Source: Bradyrhizobium diazoefficiens
GTDB taxonomy: Bacteria > Pseudomonadota > Alphaproteobacteria > Rhizobiales > Xanthobacteraceae
Assembly: GCF_016616425.1 (NCBI RefSeq)
Contig: NZ_CP067101.1
Span: forward strand, 1,798,001 to 1,862,000
Direction: 5' to 3'
Length of the DNA: 64,000 bases
The position numbers and the translations under genes are program-made. Shown piece after piece: positions 56,884 through 64,000 of this stretch. Positions within the stretch are counted from its first letter, which is position 1, and every line of letters begins with the position of its first letter. The notes under the pieces are model-generated. The model searched no databases, was not told where the DNA came from, and saw only the letters and a list, made by a program, of their open reading frames with translations.

Positions 56884-56970
56884 CGTCATTGCGAGCGCAG
56901 CGAAGCAATCCAGAATCTGTCCACAGGGGCAGTCTGGATTGCTTCGTCGCAAGGGCTCCTCGCAATGACG
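56884..56970. repeat. CGTCATTGCGAG palindrome, copy C
   Basis: An 87-bp palindrome, CGTCATTGCGAGCGCAGCG...GGGCTCCTCGCAATGACG, between the convergent ends of the GIY-YIG nuclease and the malonyl-CoA decarboxylase gene. It is a direct repeat of copy B. Confidence 0.85.
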
Positions 56971-56991
56971 GTGGAGCGCGAGCAGGTCGTC

Positions 56992-58344
56992 CTACGACAA
57001 CCGCATGTCCAGCAGCCGCCGTCCCTCGCCCTTCAGCAGCTTCTTCACCGCGCTGGAGGCCACGACCTCGCCGTCGTTGGCGTAGGCTTCGTGGTTCTTC
57101 TCGATGTCGTCGAGACGGTAGAGATAGTTGACCATCACGCCGGCGGACTCTCGCAATCCCTTCGGCGAGAGGTCGCCCAGCCAGTTGATGCGCTCGAGCC
57201 GGGCGCCGTTGCCGAGATGGAAGCGCGCGACGGAGTCGATCAGCTTGCCCTTCGGCGTGCGCGCCTTGAGGAAGTAGTGCGCCGCAAGCGGCTCGATCAG
57301 GCCGCGGAGCAGGCTCGTGGTCTCGGGGTTCTCGAACCATTTGGGATCGTCGAGGCGCTTCAGCATCTCGCGGTCCTCGTCCGACAGCGGCAGGTCCTTG
57401 TCCTGCTTCAGCCATGGCATGAAGCCCGGCACCGGCGACAGCGTCACGAAATTGTCGAGCTTCGGCGTCTCGCGGCGCAGCTCCTCGACCACCTGCTTGA
57501 TCAGGAAGCTGCCGAAGGAGATGCCGCCAAGGCCGCGCTGGGTGTTGGAGATCGAATAGAACACGGCGGTGCGGGCGCGCTCGATCGGGAGATGCTGGCG
57601 GTCGACCGCGAGCAGCGGGGCGATCGCACCCGGGATCGTCTCGGTCAGCGCCACCTCGACGAAGATCAGGGGCTCGTCGACCATCGCCGGATGGAAGAAG
57701 GCGTAGCAGCGGCGGTCGACCGGATCGATGCGGCGGCGCAAATCGTCCCAGTCGGAAATCTCGTGCACGGCCTCGTAACGGATGATCTTTTCGAGGATGT
57801 TGGCCGGGGTCGACCAGTCGATCCTGCGCAGCACGAGAAACCCCCTGTTGAACCACGAAGACAGAAGATGCGAGATGTCGCGGTCGAGCGCGGCGAGATC
57901 GGTGTGCCCGTTCATCATGCCGAGCAGATCGGCGCGCATGGCGACGAGGTCGGCGGTGCCGCCGGGCGCGCGGTTGAGCCGGCGGATCAGCTCCTGCCGC
58001 CGCGGCTCGGAGGCGAAGTGCAGCGAGCTGGCGTCCTCGTCACTGGGCTTGGCGCGCCATGTCTCGATCGCCTTGGACAGGCGCTCCCGATCGGGGCCGA
58101 AATCGCGCACCAGTCCGTCGAAGAAGGCGCGGCGCCCGGCGGCGTCCAGCTCCCGGTAGATGTCGAGCACCTCACGCGCCATCGCGGTGCCCGAGGCTTC
58201 GCCCCGGCCCGAGAGCAGCGCATCGCAGAGCTCGATCAGCCCGTCGGAATCCCGTCTGGTATTGGCAGAATCGCCACGACGAAGCAGCGTGCGGCCGCGC
58301 TCGGAGATGGTGGCGAGCAGGTCGGAGAAGAAGGCGTTGGCCAT
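56992..58344 (-). CDS. Malonyl-CoA decarboxylase
   Basis: 450 residues. It converts malonyl-CoA to acetyl-CoA and CO2 (MatA in rhizobial malonate use). The N-terminal helical domain ends near residue 150; the catalytic GNAT-like part has 'CYAFFHPAMVDEPLIFVEVALTETIPGAIAPLL', 'AVFYSISNTQRGLGGISFGSFLIKQV', 'FVTLSPVPGFMPWL' (with the catalytic Ser) and 'HYFLKARTPKGKLIDSVARFHLGNGARLERINWLGD' (with the catalytic His). The start MANAFFSDLLATISERG was taken because the upstream frame has no homology. It is divergent from the TRAP transporter, suggesting a joint malonate pathway, though malonyl-CoA synthetase is not in this window. Confidence 0.95.
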   Translation of the reverse strand: MANAFFSDLLATISERGRTLLRRGDSANTRRDSDGLIELCDALLSGRGEASGTAMAREVLDIYRELDAAGRRAFFDGLVRDFGPDRERLSKAIETWRAKPSDEDASSLHFASEPRRQELIRRLNRAPGGTADLVAMRADLLGMMNGHTDLAALDRDISHLLSSWFNRGFLVLRRIDWSTPANILEKIIRYEAVHEISDWDDLRRRIDPVDRRCYAFFHPAMVDEPLIFVEVALTETIPGAIAPLLAVDRQHLPIERARTAVFYSISNTQRGLGGISFGSFLIKQVVEELRRETPKLDNFVTLSPVPGFMPWLKQDKDLPLSDEDREMLKRLDDPKWFENPETTSLLRGLIEPLAAHYFLKARTPKGKLIDSVARFHLGNGARLERINWLGDLSPKGLRESAGVMVNYLYRLDDIEKNHEAYANDGEVVASSAVKKLLKGEGRRLLDMRLS

Positions 58345-58785
58345 CTGGGCTTTCGTGTCCGTTTGTGCGTTGCGGAAGCTTACACGGGATTTAAGCGGAA
58401 GCCGATCACAATCAAGCAGGCGAGTTTGGCAACCTCGGCAAATTGGCCCGATGCTGCGAAGCCAGATGATGCTTCGGACGTGGGCTGTCGAGTGCCGATC
58501 GGAAGCGGTTTGCCCGAGCTGTGACCGCCGGTTTTTGACCCAAAGCGGCACTGCCGAACGCACGGGGCGATGTCCGCGATCGAGGTCAAGGCGGAAGTGC
58601 CATTCGCGCTGTCTGGGATCAGGGCGCGGGAGCTTATCCCGATCGCAAAGGCGGAAAACGTGAAAACATGCGCGCCGTCCATAGTTTATCCGGGGAATCC
58701 CAGTTATAACCATCCCAAAGCTCGGACTAAGAGCACGCAAATCGTACAAAAGTGCGAATAGAGCGACACAGGGAGGGAACAACCG
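58345..58785. other. Divergent intergenic region between malonyl-CoA decarboxylase and the TRAP genes
   Basis: 441 bp. It must hold promoters for both sides, but I could not place -35/-10 elements with confidence. An imperfect palindrome, GCCG-x-TTT...AAA-x-CGGC, at 58527-58549, with GATGTCCGC nearby, resembles a degenerate copy of a common rhizobial intergenic repeat, so part of the gap is probably repeat-derived. A short frame at 58570-58761 is most likely an artefact of that. GGGAGGG lies 11 bp before the TRAP start. Confidence 0.45.
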
Positions 58786-59787
58786 ATGACAAGCGTGACT
58801 CGCGTTGCGTCTGCAACGATCCTGGCCGGCGTCATGGCATTCGCCATGGCGACCAGCGCCAGCGCCCAGAAGAAATACACCTTCGGCTACGATCAACCGC
58901 ATTCGACCGCCTATGGCGTTGCCGGCGATATGTTCAATGCCAAGCTCATGGAATTAAGCAAAGGCACGATGGGCATCGATCAATTCCCCGGTGCGCAGCT
59001 CGGCCAGGAGCCGGTCATGCTGCAGAAAATCCGCACCGGCGACATTGATTTCATCATCACGTCGACCGCCAATGCAGCCTCGGTCGCGCCGCAGGCTGGC
59101 ATATTCTCGGAACACTTCATCTTCCGCGATAAGGGCCATCTGAGCCGGGTGCTCGCCGATCAGGCGGTGACCAAAGAGTTCAAGGCGATGATAGCCGACT
59201 CGGTCAAAGGCGCACACGTGCTCGCCCTGATGACCATGGGTCTGCGCAATATGTATTCGAAATTCCCGATCAACTCGGTCGCCGATGTCAAAGGCAAGAA
59301 GATCCGCGTGCAAGCGACCATGACTGAGGACACTTTTATGCCGGCTTACGGTTTGCAGCCCGTGCACATGCCGTTCGGCGAGGTCTACACCTCACTGCAG
59401 ACCGGGGTGGTCGATATCGCGGAGAATGGGGTCAATGTCTACATGGCCAACAAGCACTACGAAGTGGCGCCGATACTCAACATAACCGAGCACGAGGCCA
59501 ACAATAATTGCATCTGGGTGTCCGACAAGGTCTGGAACAGCCTCAGCGACGAACAGAAAGCCTGGGTCGAAGCCGCCGCCGCCGAGGTTTCTCAAAGGGA
59601 GCCTGCCCTGGCTCTAAAGCTGGAAGAGGAATCGGCTGCCAAGCTCAAGAAGCTCGGCGTGGCTGTCAATGAAAAGGTCAACAAGGACGGCTTCATGGAC
59701 GATGCCAAGCCGATCCAGGACAGCATCTCCAAGCAACTCGGACCGCATGCGGTCAAGCTGCTGGAACTCGTCCGCGCGGTGAAATAA
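58786..59787 (+). CDS. TRAP transporter substrate-binding protein (DctP family)
   Basis: 333 residues. The Sec signal peptide is MTSVTRVASATILAGVMAFAMATSASAQ, cleaved near residue 27. The mature DctP fold has 'YTFGYDQPHSTAYGVAGDMFNAKLMELSKG', 'QEPVMLQKIRTGDIDFIITSTANAAS', the helix with conserved Arg 'VKGKKIRVQATMTEDTF', and 'GEVYTSLQTGVVDIAENGVNVYMANKHYEV'. The conserved Arg pairs with a substrate carboxylate. Malonate is the likely ligand by position next to malonyl-CoA decarboxylase and by analogy with the rhizobial matPQM system; tartrate is an alternative because tarD is near. Confidence 0.94.
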   Translation: MTSVTRVASATILAGVMAFAMATSASAQKKYTFGYDQPHSTAYGVAGDMFNAKLMELSKGTMGIDQFPGAQLGQEPVMLQKIRTGDIDFIITSTANAASVAPQAGIFSEHFIFRDKGHLSRVLADQAVTKEFKAMIADSVKGAHVLALMTMGLRNMYSKFPINSVADVKGKKIRVQATMTEDTFMPAYGLQPVHMPFGEVYTSLQTGVVDIAENGVNVYMANKHYEVAPILNITEHEANNNCIWVSDKVWNSLSDEQKAWVEAAAAEVSQREPALALKLEEESAAKLKKLGVAVNEKVNKDGFMDDAKPIQDSISKQLGPHAVKLLELVRAVK

Positions 59788-59903
59788 GCAAGTCGTGAGT
59801 TGAGCGTGGGCGGCGGTGTGAAAAGCGCCGCCGCCCGGCTCACTTCCTGGGTGCGAATCTGCTTCCAATCCGAATAGCCACGCCAACGCCGGGGGAGGAC
59901 GTC

Positions 59904-60452
59904 TTGGACAAGCCGCCGCTCGTGATCGCGCGCCATCGACACCTGAAGTGGCGCGCGCTCGATCCGCTGGAATACATCCTGATGGTGCTGTGCGGTCTGT
60001 CGATCGCAAGTTTTACCTTGTCGGTGTTCCTCGACGTGCTGACGCGCCAACTCGGCGTTCCGTTGTTGTGGCTTCAATTGGTGACCACCGGCTTTTTCGG
60101 CTGGGGCGTGTTTATCGGCATGGCGACGGCGACGCGCCGGCTCGATCATCTCAATCTGGTTGAGATTACCAAGGTGATGCGCGGGCCGAAACGCACCTTC
60201 ATGGAGGTTGCCAACCGCCTGGTCGTTCTGGCGGTCGCGCTGTGCATGCTGGTTTTCGGGATACAGAACGTCTTCAACGACATGGGAAGCTTTCGCGCGC
60301 CGTCATTGATCCCGCTCTCGACCTATACGGCCAGCGTTCCGGTCGCCGGCGCGCTCATCACCCTGTTCATGATCGAACAACTGGTCAATGGCTGGCGTAA
60401 TGGCTTTGAGGGCCCCGAAGATTTGGACGATCTGGTAGAGATCGTGAAATGA
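59904..60452 (+). CDS. TRAP transporter small permease (DctQ family)
   Basis: 182 residues with four predicted membrane helices ('YILMVLCGLSIASFTLSVFLDVL', 'LQLVTTGFFGWGVFIGMATA', 'LVVLAVALCMLVFGIQNVF', 'ASVPVAGALITLFMIEQLV') and the DctQ-type 'TRRLDHLNLVEI' after helix 2. It starts at TTG with a strong GGGGGAGGAC six bases before. It lies 116 bp after the binding-protein gene and overlaps the large permease by ATGA. Confidence 0.92.
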   Translation: MDKPPLVIARHRHLKWRALDPLEYILMVLCGLSIASFTLSVFLDVLTRQLGVPLLWLQLVTTGFFGWGVFIGMATATRRLDHLNLVEITKVMRGPKRTFMEVANRLVVLAVALCMLVFGIQNVFNDMGSFRAPSLIPLSTYTASVPVAGALITLFMIEQLVNGWRNGFEGPEDLDDLVEIVK

Positions 60453-61786
60453 GCCACGGCACAATCCTTCTGACGATGATCGTGTTGTTTCTGGTGTTCG
60501 GCTACATGGGTGTGCCGGTGGCCTTCGCCTTGATGGCAGGTGTGCTGGCGGCCTGCATGATGACGCCGATCAGCATCCAGTCGATGATCGGCCAGATGTT
60601 TCACGGCATCGATAGCGAAATTCTTCTCGCGGTGCCGTTCTTCCTTTTGGTCGGCGAATTGATGACCTCGGCTGATGTCACCAACCGGATGATCCGGTTG
60701 GCGCAGGCAATGGTTGGGCACATGCGAGGCGGGCTCGCCCAGGTCGTCACGCTGTTCAGCATGTTCTTTGCAGGCGTGTCCGGCTCTTCGACCGCAGACG
60801 TCGCGGTGCTCAGTCGCACGGTTGCGCCGGAAATGGCCAAAGAAGGCTATGACCGCGCTTTCACGGCGGCCTTGATTGCCTGCGCCTCGACGATGGCCAA
60901 CCTCATTCCGCCGAGCATCATGGCGGTGGTCTATGGCGCTACCGGGAACGTCTCGATCGGCGGCCTGTTTCTGGCCGGCATCGTGCCGGGCGTGCTGATC
61001 GGCCTTGGCTTGATGGTCTATTCGTATTTCTTCGGTCCGGCGGGCATGCGCAAGCCGCGCGCCTCAATGAGCGAACTTTACCTGGCCGCCAAAGGCTCAA
61101 CCCTGCCGATGATGACCCCGCTTATCATCATGGGCGGAATTCTGACGGGCTGGTTCACGCCGACCGAAGCCGGCATGATCGCGTCCGTCTACATTCTCGT
61201 CGTTCTGATTCCGTTTCTGGCGCGCGGTCACATCCGGCATCTGCCCCGCGATTTCGTCTACACAGGTTTGCTGTATGCCATTCCGCTGGCGCTGGTGGCG
61301 GCGGCGTCCGCCTTTGGCTGGATGCTGGCTTACCTGCGCGGGCCCGATATCATCGCCGGCTGGATCGAGCTTTACGCTGGCACCGACAGCCGTATCATCA
61401 TGCTACTGCTGGTACTGGTATTCATCATCATCGGCGATTTCATGGACGCAGTTCCGGCGATCATCATCTTTATGCCGGTCGTCATCAAGCTCAACGAGAT
61501 TGGTGACATCAAACCGCTGCACATGGGTGTCGTGATCATTACCACGTTGGTGTTCGGGCTGATTACGCCGCCATACGGCCTGTCGCTTCTCGTGTCGTCG
61601 AAATTCGTCGGCGTACCGTTCTCGCGCGCCATGTATGCGTCGCTGCCGATTTATATGGTATTCTTCTTCGCGATCGGCGCCACGGTGCTATTCCCTGACC
61701 TGGTACTGTATCTGCCGAAGCTGCTACTGCCGGAATCGATCGGCTGCTTCAAGGGCCCGGCTGGAGCCTATATCTGCCCGCCATAG
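60449..61786 (+). CDS. TRAP transporter large permease (DctM family)
   Basis: 445 residues, about 12 membrane helices. DctM signatures are 'VPVAFALMAGVLAACMM', 'LLAVPFFLLVGELMTSADVTNRMIRLAQAMVGHMRGGLAQV', 'FAGVSGSSTADVAVLSRTVAPEM' (first Na+/substrate loop), 'ANLIPPSIMAVVYGATGNVSIGGLFLAGIVPG' and 'FGLITPPYGLSLLVSSKF' (second loop). It is the sodium-driven channel subunit for the imported organic acid. It ends 104 bp before the convergent AraC gene; a hairpin AACGCC/GGCGTT at 61789-61808 could serve as a weak terminator. Confidence 0.95.
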   Translation: MSHGTILLTMIVLFLVFGYMGVPVAFALMAGVLAACMMTPISIQSMIGQMFHGIDSEILLAVPFFLLVGELMTSADVTNRMIRLAQAMVGHMRGGLAQVVTLFSMFFAGVSGSSTADVAVLSRTVAPEMAKEGYDRAFTAALIACASTMANLIPPSIMAVVYGATGNVSIGGLFLAGIVPGVLIGLGLMVYSYFFGPAGMRKPRASMSELYLAAKGSTLPMMTPLIIMGGILTGWFTPTEAGMIASVYILVVLIPFLARGHIRHLPRDFVYTGLLYAIPLALVAAASAFGWMLAYLRGPDIIAGWIELYAGTDSRIIMLLLVLVFIIIGDFMDAVPAIIIFMPVVIKLNEIGDIKPLHMGVVIITTLVFGLITPPYGLSLLVSSKFVGVPFSRAMYASLPIYMVFFFAIGATVLFPDLVLYLPKLLLPESIGCFKGPAGAYICPP

Positions 61787-61889
61787 ACAACGCCGCGTGA
61801 CTGGCGTTCCGGGATAACGCGGGCATGGCCTGCCGTAACCGGAGTCTCCGCATCCGAGGTCTCGCGAGCCTGTCGGTGCGCGATGACGG

Positions 61890-62690
61890 CTACGCCTTCC
61901 CCGCAAACTCCGTCGGCGTCCGCCCTGTCACCTGGCGGAACGCGGCCGAGAAAGCCGGCACGCTGGCATAGCCGAGTTGGGTCGCGAGCTGCTTCACCGA
62001 CACGCTGGCATCGGTCGACAGAAGCTGAATGGCTGCCGCGATGCGGGCGCGTTGGCACCAGCTCTTGAAGCTCAGTTGCGTCTCCGTCGAGAACAGCCGC
62101 GACAGCGTGCGCGCGGACGTTCCGACCTCGCGCGCCAGCGTGTCGATGTCGTGCAGGCCGGTGGGATCGTCCAGCACGATCATCGCGGCGCGCCGGCAGC
62201 GCACTTCGCGCGGCAGCGGTACGAAGGTCGCGGAATCCTCGGCCTGGTGCAATTCCAGCATGACGAGGCGAACCAGCAGCTCGGTGCGCTCCTCGGTGTT
62301 GCGGGCGTCGAACAAGGCGAGGATCGCCTGGTTGAGCAGCGGCGAGACCCGCACCACGAACTCCCTGGTCAGTCCCTCATAGCGCTTTTCGCATTTCAGC
62401 CAGGGCAGGTCGAAGTACAGCGTGCGCATCTCGATGTCGGCAAGCAGATCGATGGCGTGCTCGAGCCCGGCCGGGACCCACACCGCCCGGTCCGGCGGCA
62501 CCAGCCAGCGCCCCCCGGGCGTCGTCACCTGCATCGTGCCCTTCGCCGCATAGATCAGCTGCGCCTCGCGGTGCAGGTGCGGATCGATCCGCATGCCCTT
62601 GGGATAGTCGCGCGCGACCAGATGCACGCCCGCGGGCGAGCGATGGTTGCCCCGGACCTCCCGGAGGATTGGCGTTTCGACGACAGTCAT
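61890..62690 (-). CDS. AraC family transcriptional regulator with cupin domain
   Basis: 266 residues from ATG 62690; an ATG at 62699 adds three residues, and neither has a good ribosome-binding site. The N-terminal cupin at residues 20-110 ('HLVARDYPKGMRIDPHLHREAQLIYAAKGTMQVTTPGGRWLVPPD') is the ligand pocket. The C-terminal double helix-turn-helix has 'DIDTLAREVGTSARTLSRLFSTETQLSFKSWCQRARI' and 'VKQLATQLGYASVPAFSAAFRQVTGRTPTEF'. It is divergent from the MFS gene with a 61-bp spacer, so it probably controls that transporter. Confidence 0.93.
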   Translation of the reverse strand: MTVVETPILREVRGNHRSPAGVHLVARDYPKGMRIDPHLHREAQLIYAAKGTMQVTTPGGRWLVPPDRAVWVPAGLEHAIDLLADIEMRTLYFDLPWLKCEKRYEGLTREFVVRVSPLLNQAILALFDARNTEERTELLVRLVMLELHQAEDSATFVPLPREVRCRRAAMIVLDDPTGLHDIDTLAREVGTSARTLSRLFSTETQLSFKSWCQRARIAAAIQLLSTDASVSVKQLATQLGYASVPAFSAAFRQVTGRTPTEFAGKA

Positions 62691-62751
62691 TGGCAGCATC
62701 CCGTCACGGGGAGGACATATAACTGATTTCGGAGCAGGAGAGGATTCCCGT

Positions 62752-63924
62752 ATGAACAGCCCCCGCCGGGTGATCAGTTTCGTCAACGCAGGCCATTTCA
62801 TCGACCATTATTCGATGCTGATCTTCGCCGCCGCCGTGATCATCATGGGCCCGGCGCTCGGCATGGCCTATTCGGAACTTTTGCCTTACGCGACGCCGGG
62901 CTTCGTTGCCTTTGGTGCCGGCTCCCTGCTCACCGGCTGGCTCGGGGACCGCTGGAGCCGCCGCCACATGATGCTGATCTTCTTCGTCGGCATTGGCCTG
63001 TCCATGATCGCGGTCGGCTTCGTGCAGACCCCGGCGCAGCTCGGCACGGCGCTGTTGGCGATCGGCGTCTTCGCTTCGATCTACCACCCCGTCGGCACTG
63101 CGATGATCGTGTCCTATGCCGACCGGCTCGGCCGCGAGATGGGGATCAACGGCGTCTGGGGCAATCTCGGCGTGGCTTCCTCGGCGCTCGTCACCGGCGT
63201 GATCGGCCAATATCTCGGCTGGCGTTCTGCCTTCATCGTCCCGGGCGTGGTCACGATCCTGATCGGCGTCGCCTTTGCGATGTTGGTCGTGCACGAGGAC
63301 CGCAAGGGCGCCAGGCAGGCGGCGGCGCAGGCGCGCGTCGCCAAGCAGGACATGTGGCGCGTGGTGCTGTCGCTGCTGATCGTGGTGATCGCGATCTCCA
63401 CGACGTTCAATGCCGTCACTGTGGCGCTGCCGAAGCTGTTCGCCGAACGGCTCGCGGACCTGACCAGGAGCCCGGCGCTGCTCGGCGTCATCGCGGCCTG
63501 CGTCTACGTGTTCGGCGCGATGACGCAGTATACGATCGGCCGGCTGCTCGACCGCTATTCGCTGAAGACCGTGGCGCTGCCGCTGTCCTTCCTGCTGGCG
63601 CCGTTCCTCTATCTCGCCGCCAGCCTGAACAATCTGCCGCTGATCCTAGTCTCGATCGGCATCGTCATGGGCGCGTTCGGGCAGGTCACGGTGAACGATG
63701 CCATGGTCGGCAAGTACACCAGCGAGGAATGGCGCTCGCGCGCCTACGCCGTGCGCTATTTCATCGGCTTCACCGCGGCGGGCGCCTCGGTCGGCCTGGT
63801 GGCCTGGCTCTACGAGCAGGGTGGCTTTGTCACCATGCTGCACGCCTTTGCCGCGCTCTGCCTGCTCGCAATCGCCGCCGCAATCATCCTGCCGCGCGAG
63901 ATCAGGACGCCGGCGGCTGTTTGA
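62752..63924 (+). CDS. Major facilitator superfamily transporter
   Basis: 390 residues, about 12 predicted helices. It begins 'RRVISFVNAGHFIDHYSMLIFAAAVIIMGPALGM'. The MFS loop 2-3 motif is present as 'GWLGDRWSRRHMMLIFFVGIG', and 'IYHPVGTAMIVSYADRLGREMGINGVWGNLG' resembles the FSR-like subfamily of drug and small-molecule exporters. A charged cytoplasmic loop 'HEDRKGARQAAAQARVAKQD' separates the two halves. GGAGCAGGAGAGGA precedes the ATG. The substrate is unknown; regulation by the divergent AraC protein is likely. Confidence 0.93.
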   Translation: MNSPRRVISFVNAGHFIDHYSMLIFAAAVIIMGPALGMAYSELLPYATPGFVAFGAGSLLTGWLGDRWSRRHMMLIFFVGIGLSMIAVGFVQTPAQLGTALLAIGVFASIYHPVGTAMIVSYADRLGREMGINGVWGNLGVASSALVTGVIGQYLGWRSAFIVPGVVTILIGVAFAMLVVHEDRKGARQAAAQARVAKQDMWRVVLSLLIVVIAISTTFNAVTVALPKLFAERLADLTRSPALLGVIAACVYVFGAMTQYTIGRLLDRYSLKTVALPLSFLLAPFLYLAASLNNLPLILVSIGIVMGAFGQVTVNDAMVGKYTSEEWRSRAYAVRYFIGFTAAGASVGLVAWLYEQGGFVTMLHAFAALCLLAIAAAIILPREIRTPAAV

Positions 63925-63930
63925 AGTCTG

Positions 63931-63982
63931 GTGTCCCGGACGCGCTGCAGCGTGCAACGCCGCTGCGCGGAGCCGGGACCCC
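63931..63982. repeat. Palindromic repeat of the GTGTCCCGGAC...CCGGGACCC family
   Basis: GTGTCCCGGACGCGCTGCAGCG on the left pairs with the GC-rich right part ending AGCCGGGACCCC. It is a typical rhizobial post-gene palindrome, seven bases after the MFS stop, and may end that transcript. The remaining 18 bases to the window edge show no gene. Confidence 0.55.
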
Positions 63983-64000
63983 AGCGGCCGCGAATTCCTG

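Noticed and set aside
56863..58524. A 553-residue open frame on the plus strand
   Set aside because: It is antisense to malonyl-CoA decarboxylase; its start lies in palindrome copy C and it has no ribosome-binding site.
58570..58761. Small frame starting MSAIEVKAEVPF
   Set aside because: It resembles the spurious peptides produced by a common rhizobial intergenic repeat and has no ribosome-binding site.
61789..61808. Intrinsic terminator after the TRAP large permease gene
   Set aside because: Only a 6-bp stem with no T-run; kept as a remark and not called as a terminator.

Overview
This window looks like chromosomal DNA of an alphaproteobacterium, most probably Bradyrhizobium. The support is a high-GC coding style, short rhizobial palindromic repeats, a protein that matches the characterised D-tartrate dehydratase of Bradyrhizobium japonicum at every catalytic residue I could place, and several promoters of the GGAAC-N16/17-NGTT type used by the general stress sigma factor EcfG (RpoE2 in Sinorhizobium). 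I found no tRNA, rRNA, CRISPR array, prophage or intact insertion sequence. Two genes run to or near the edges: an acyl-CoA-synthetase-type gene is cut at the left end, and the right end falls in a repeat.

Layout. 1-5.6 kb: uracil phosphoribosyltransferase, then the two-gene DNA end-joining system (ku and ligD, divergent from one symmetrical promoter region), a DUF3309 peptide and a PHA-granule-type protein. 5.6-19.6 kb: one tightly packed minus-strand operon, glgE-like, treS-mak, glgB, glgX, treZ, treY, for trehalose and alpha-glucan metabolism. It is divergent from malQ and a GH15 glucoamylase-like gene (19.8-23.6 kb). The GlgE-like protein has lost its acid/base glutamate and its phosphate-binding loop. 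23.6-31.1 kb: a minus-strand operon for glucose 6-phosphate oxidation: fused transaldolase-phosphoglucose isomerase, gnd, zwf, pgl, gntK and a HAD phosphatase. 32.2-37.0 kb: prkA, yeaH and spoVR behind a consensus EcfG promoter.

37-42 kb holds small accessory genes: DUF1801, a membrane peptide, an ArsR/SRPBCC pair with twin operator palindromes, a Tat-exported DsrE-like protein, a secreted unknown, a membrane cyclase carrying an external sulfatase-modifying-factor fold, and DUF4399. 42-47 kb: a three-gene 2-oxoacid:ferredoxin oxidoreductase operon with its own flavoprotein/ferredoxin electron carrier. 47-52.3 kb: pqqABCDE plus a proline iminopeptidase overlapping pqqE. 52.5-57 kb: DUF6894, amidase, glutathione peroxidase, DUF3297, tarD, and a one-domain GIY-YIG nuclease sitting between copies of a CGTCATTGCGAG palindrome. 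57-64 kb: malonyl-CoA decarboxylase divergent from a TRAP transporter (together probably malonate use), an AraC regulator and an MFS transporter.

The common theme is carbon storage and stress survival. Trehalose/glycogen turnover, DNA end joining and the PrkA-YeaH-SpoVR trio share EcfG-like promoter signatures, which suggests coordinated induction under starvation, desiccation or osmotic stress. The pentose phosphate operon and the KOR operon supply NADPH and reduced ferredoxin.
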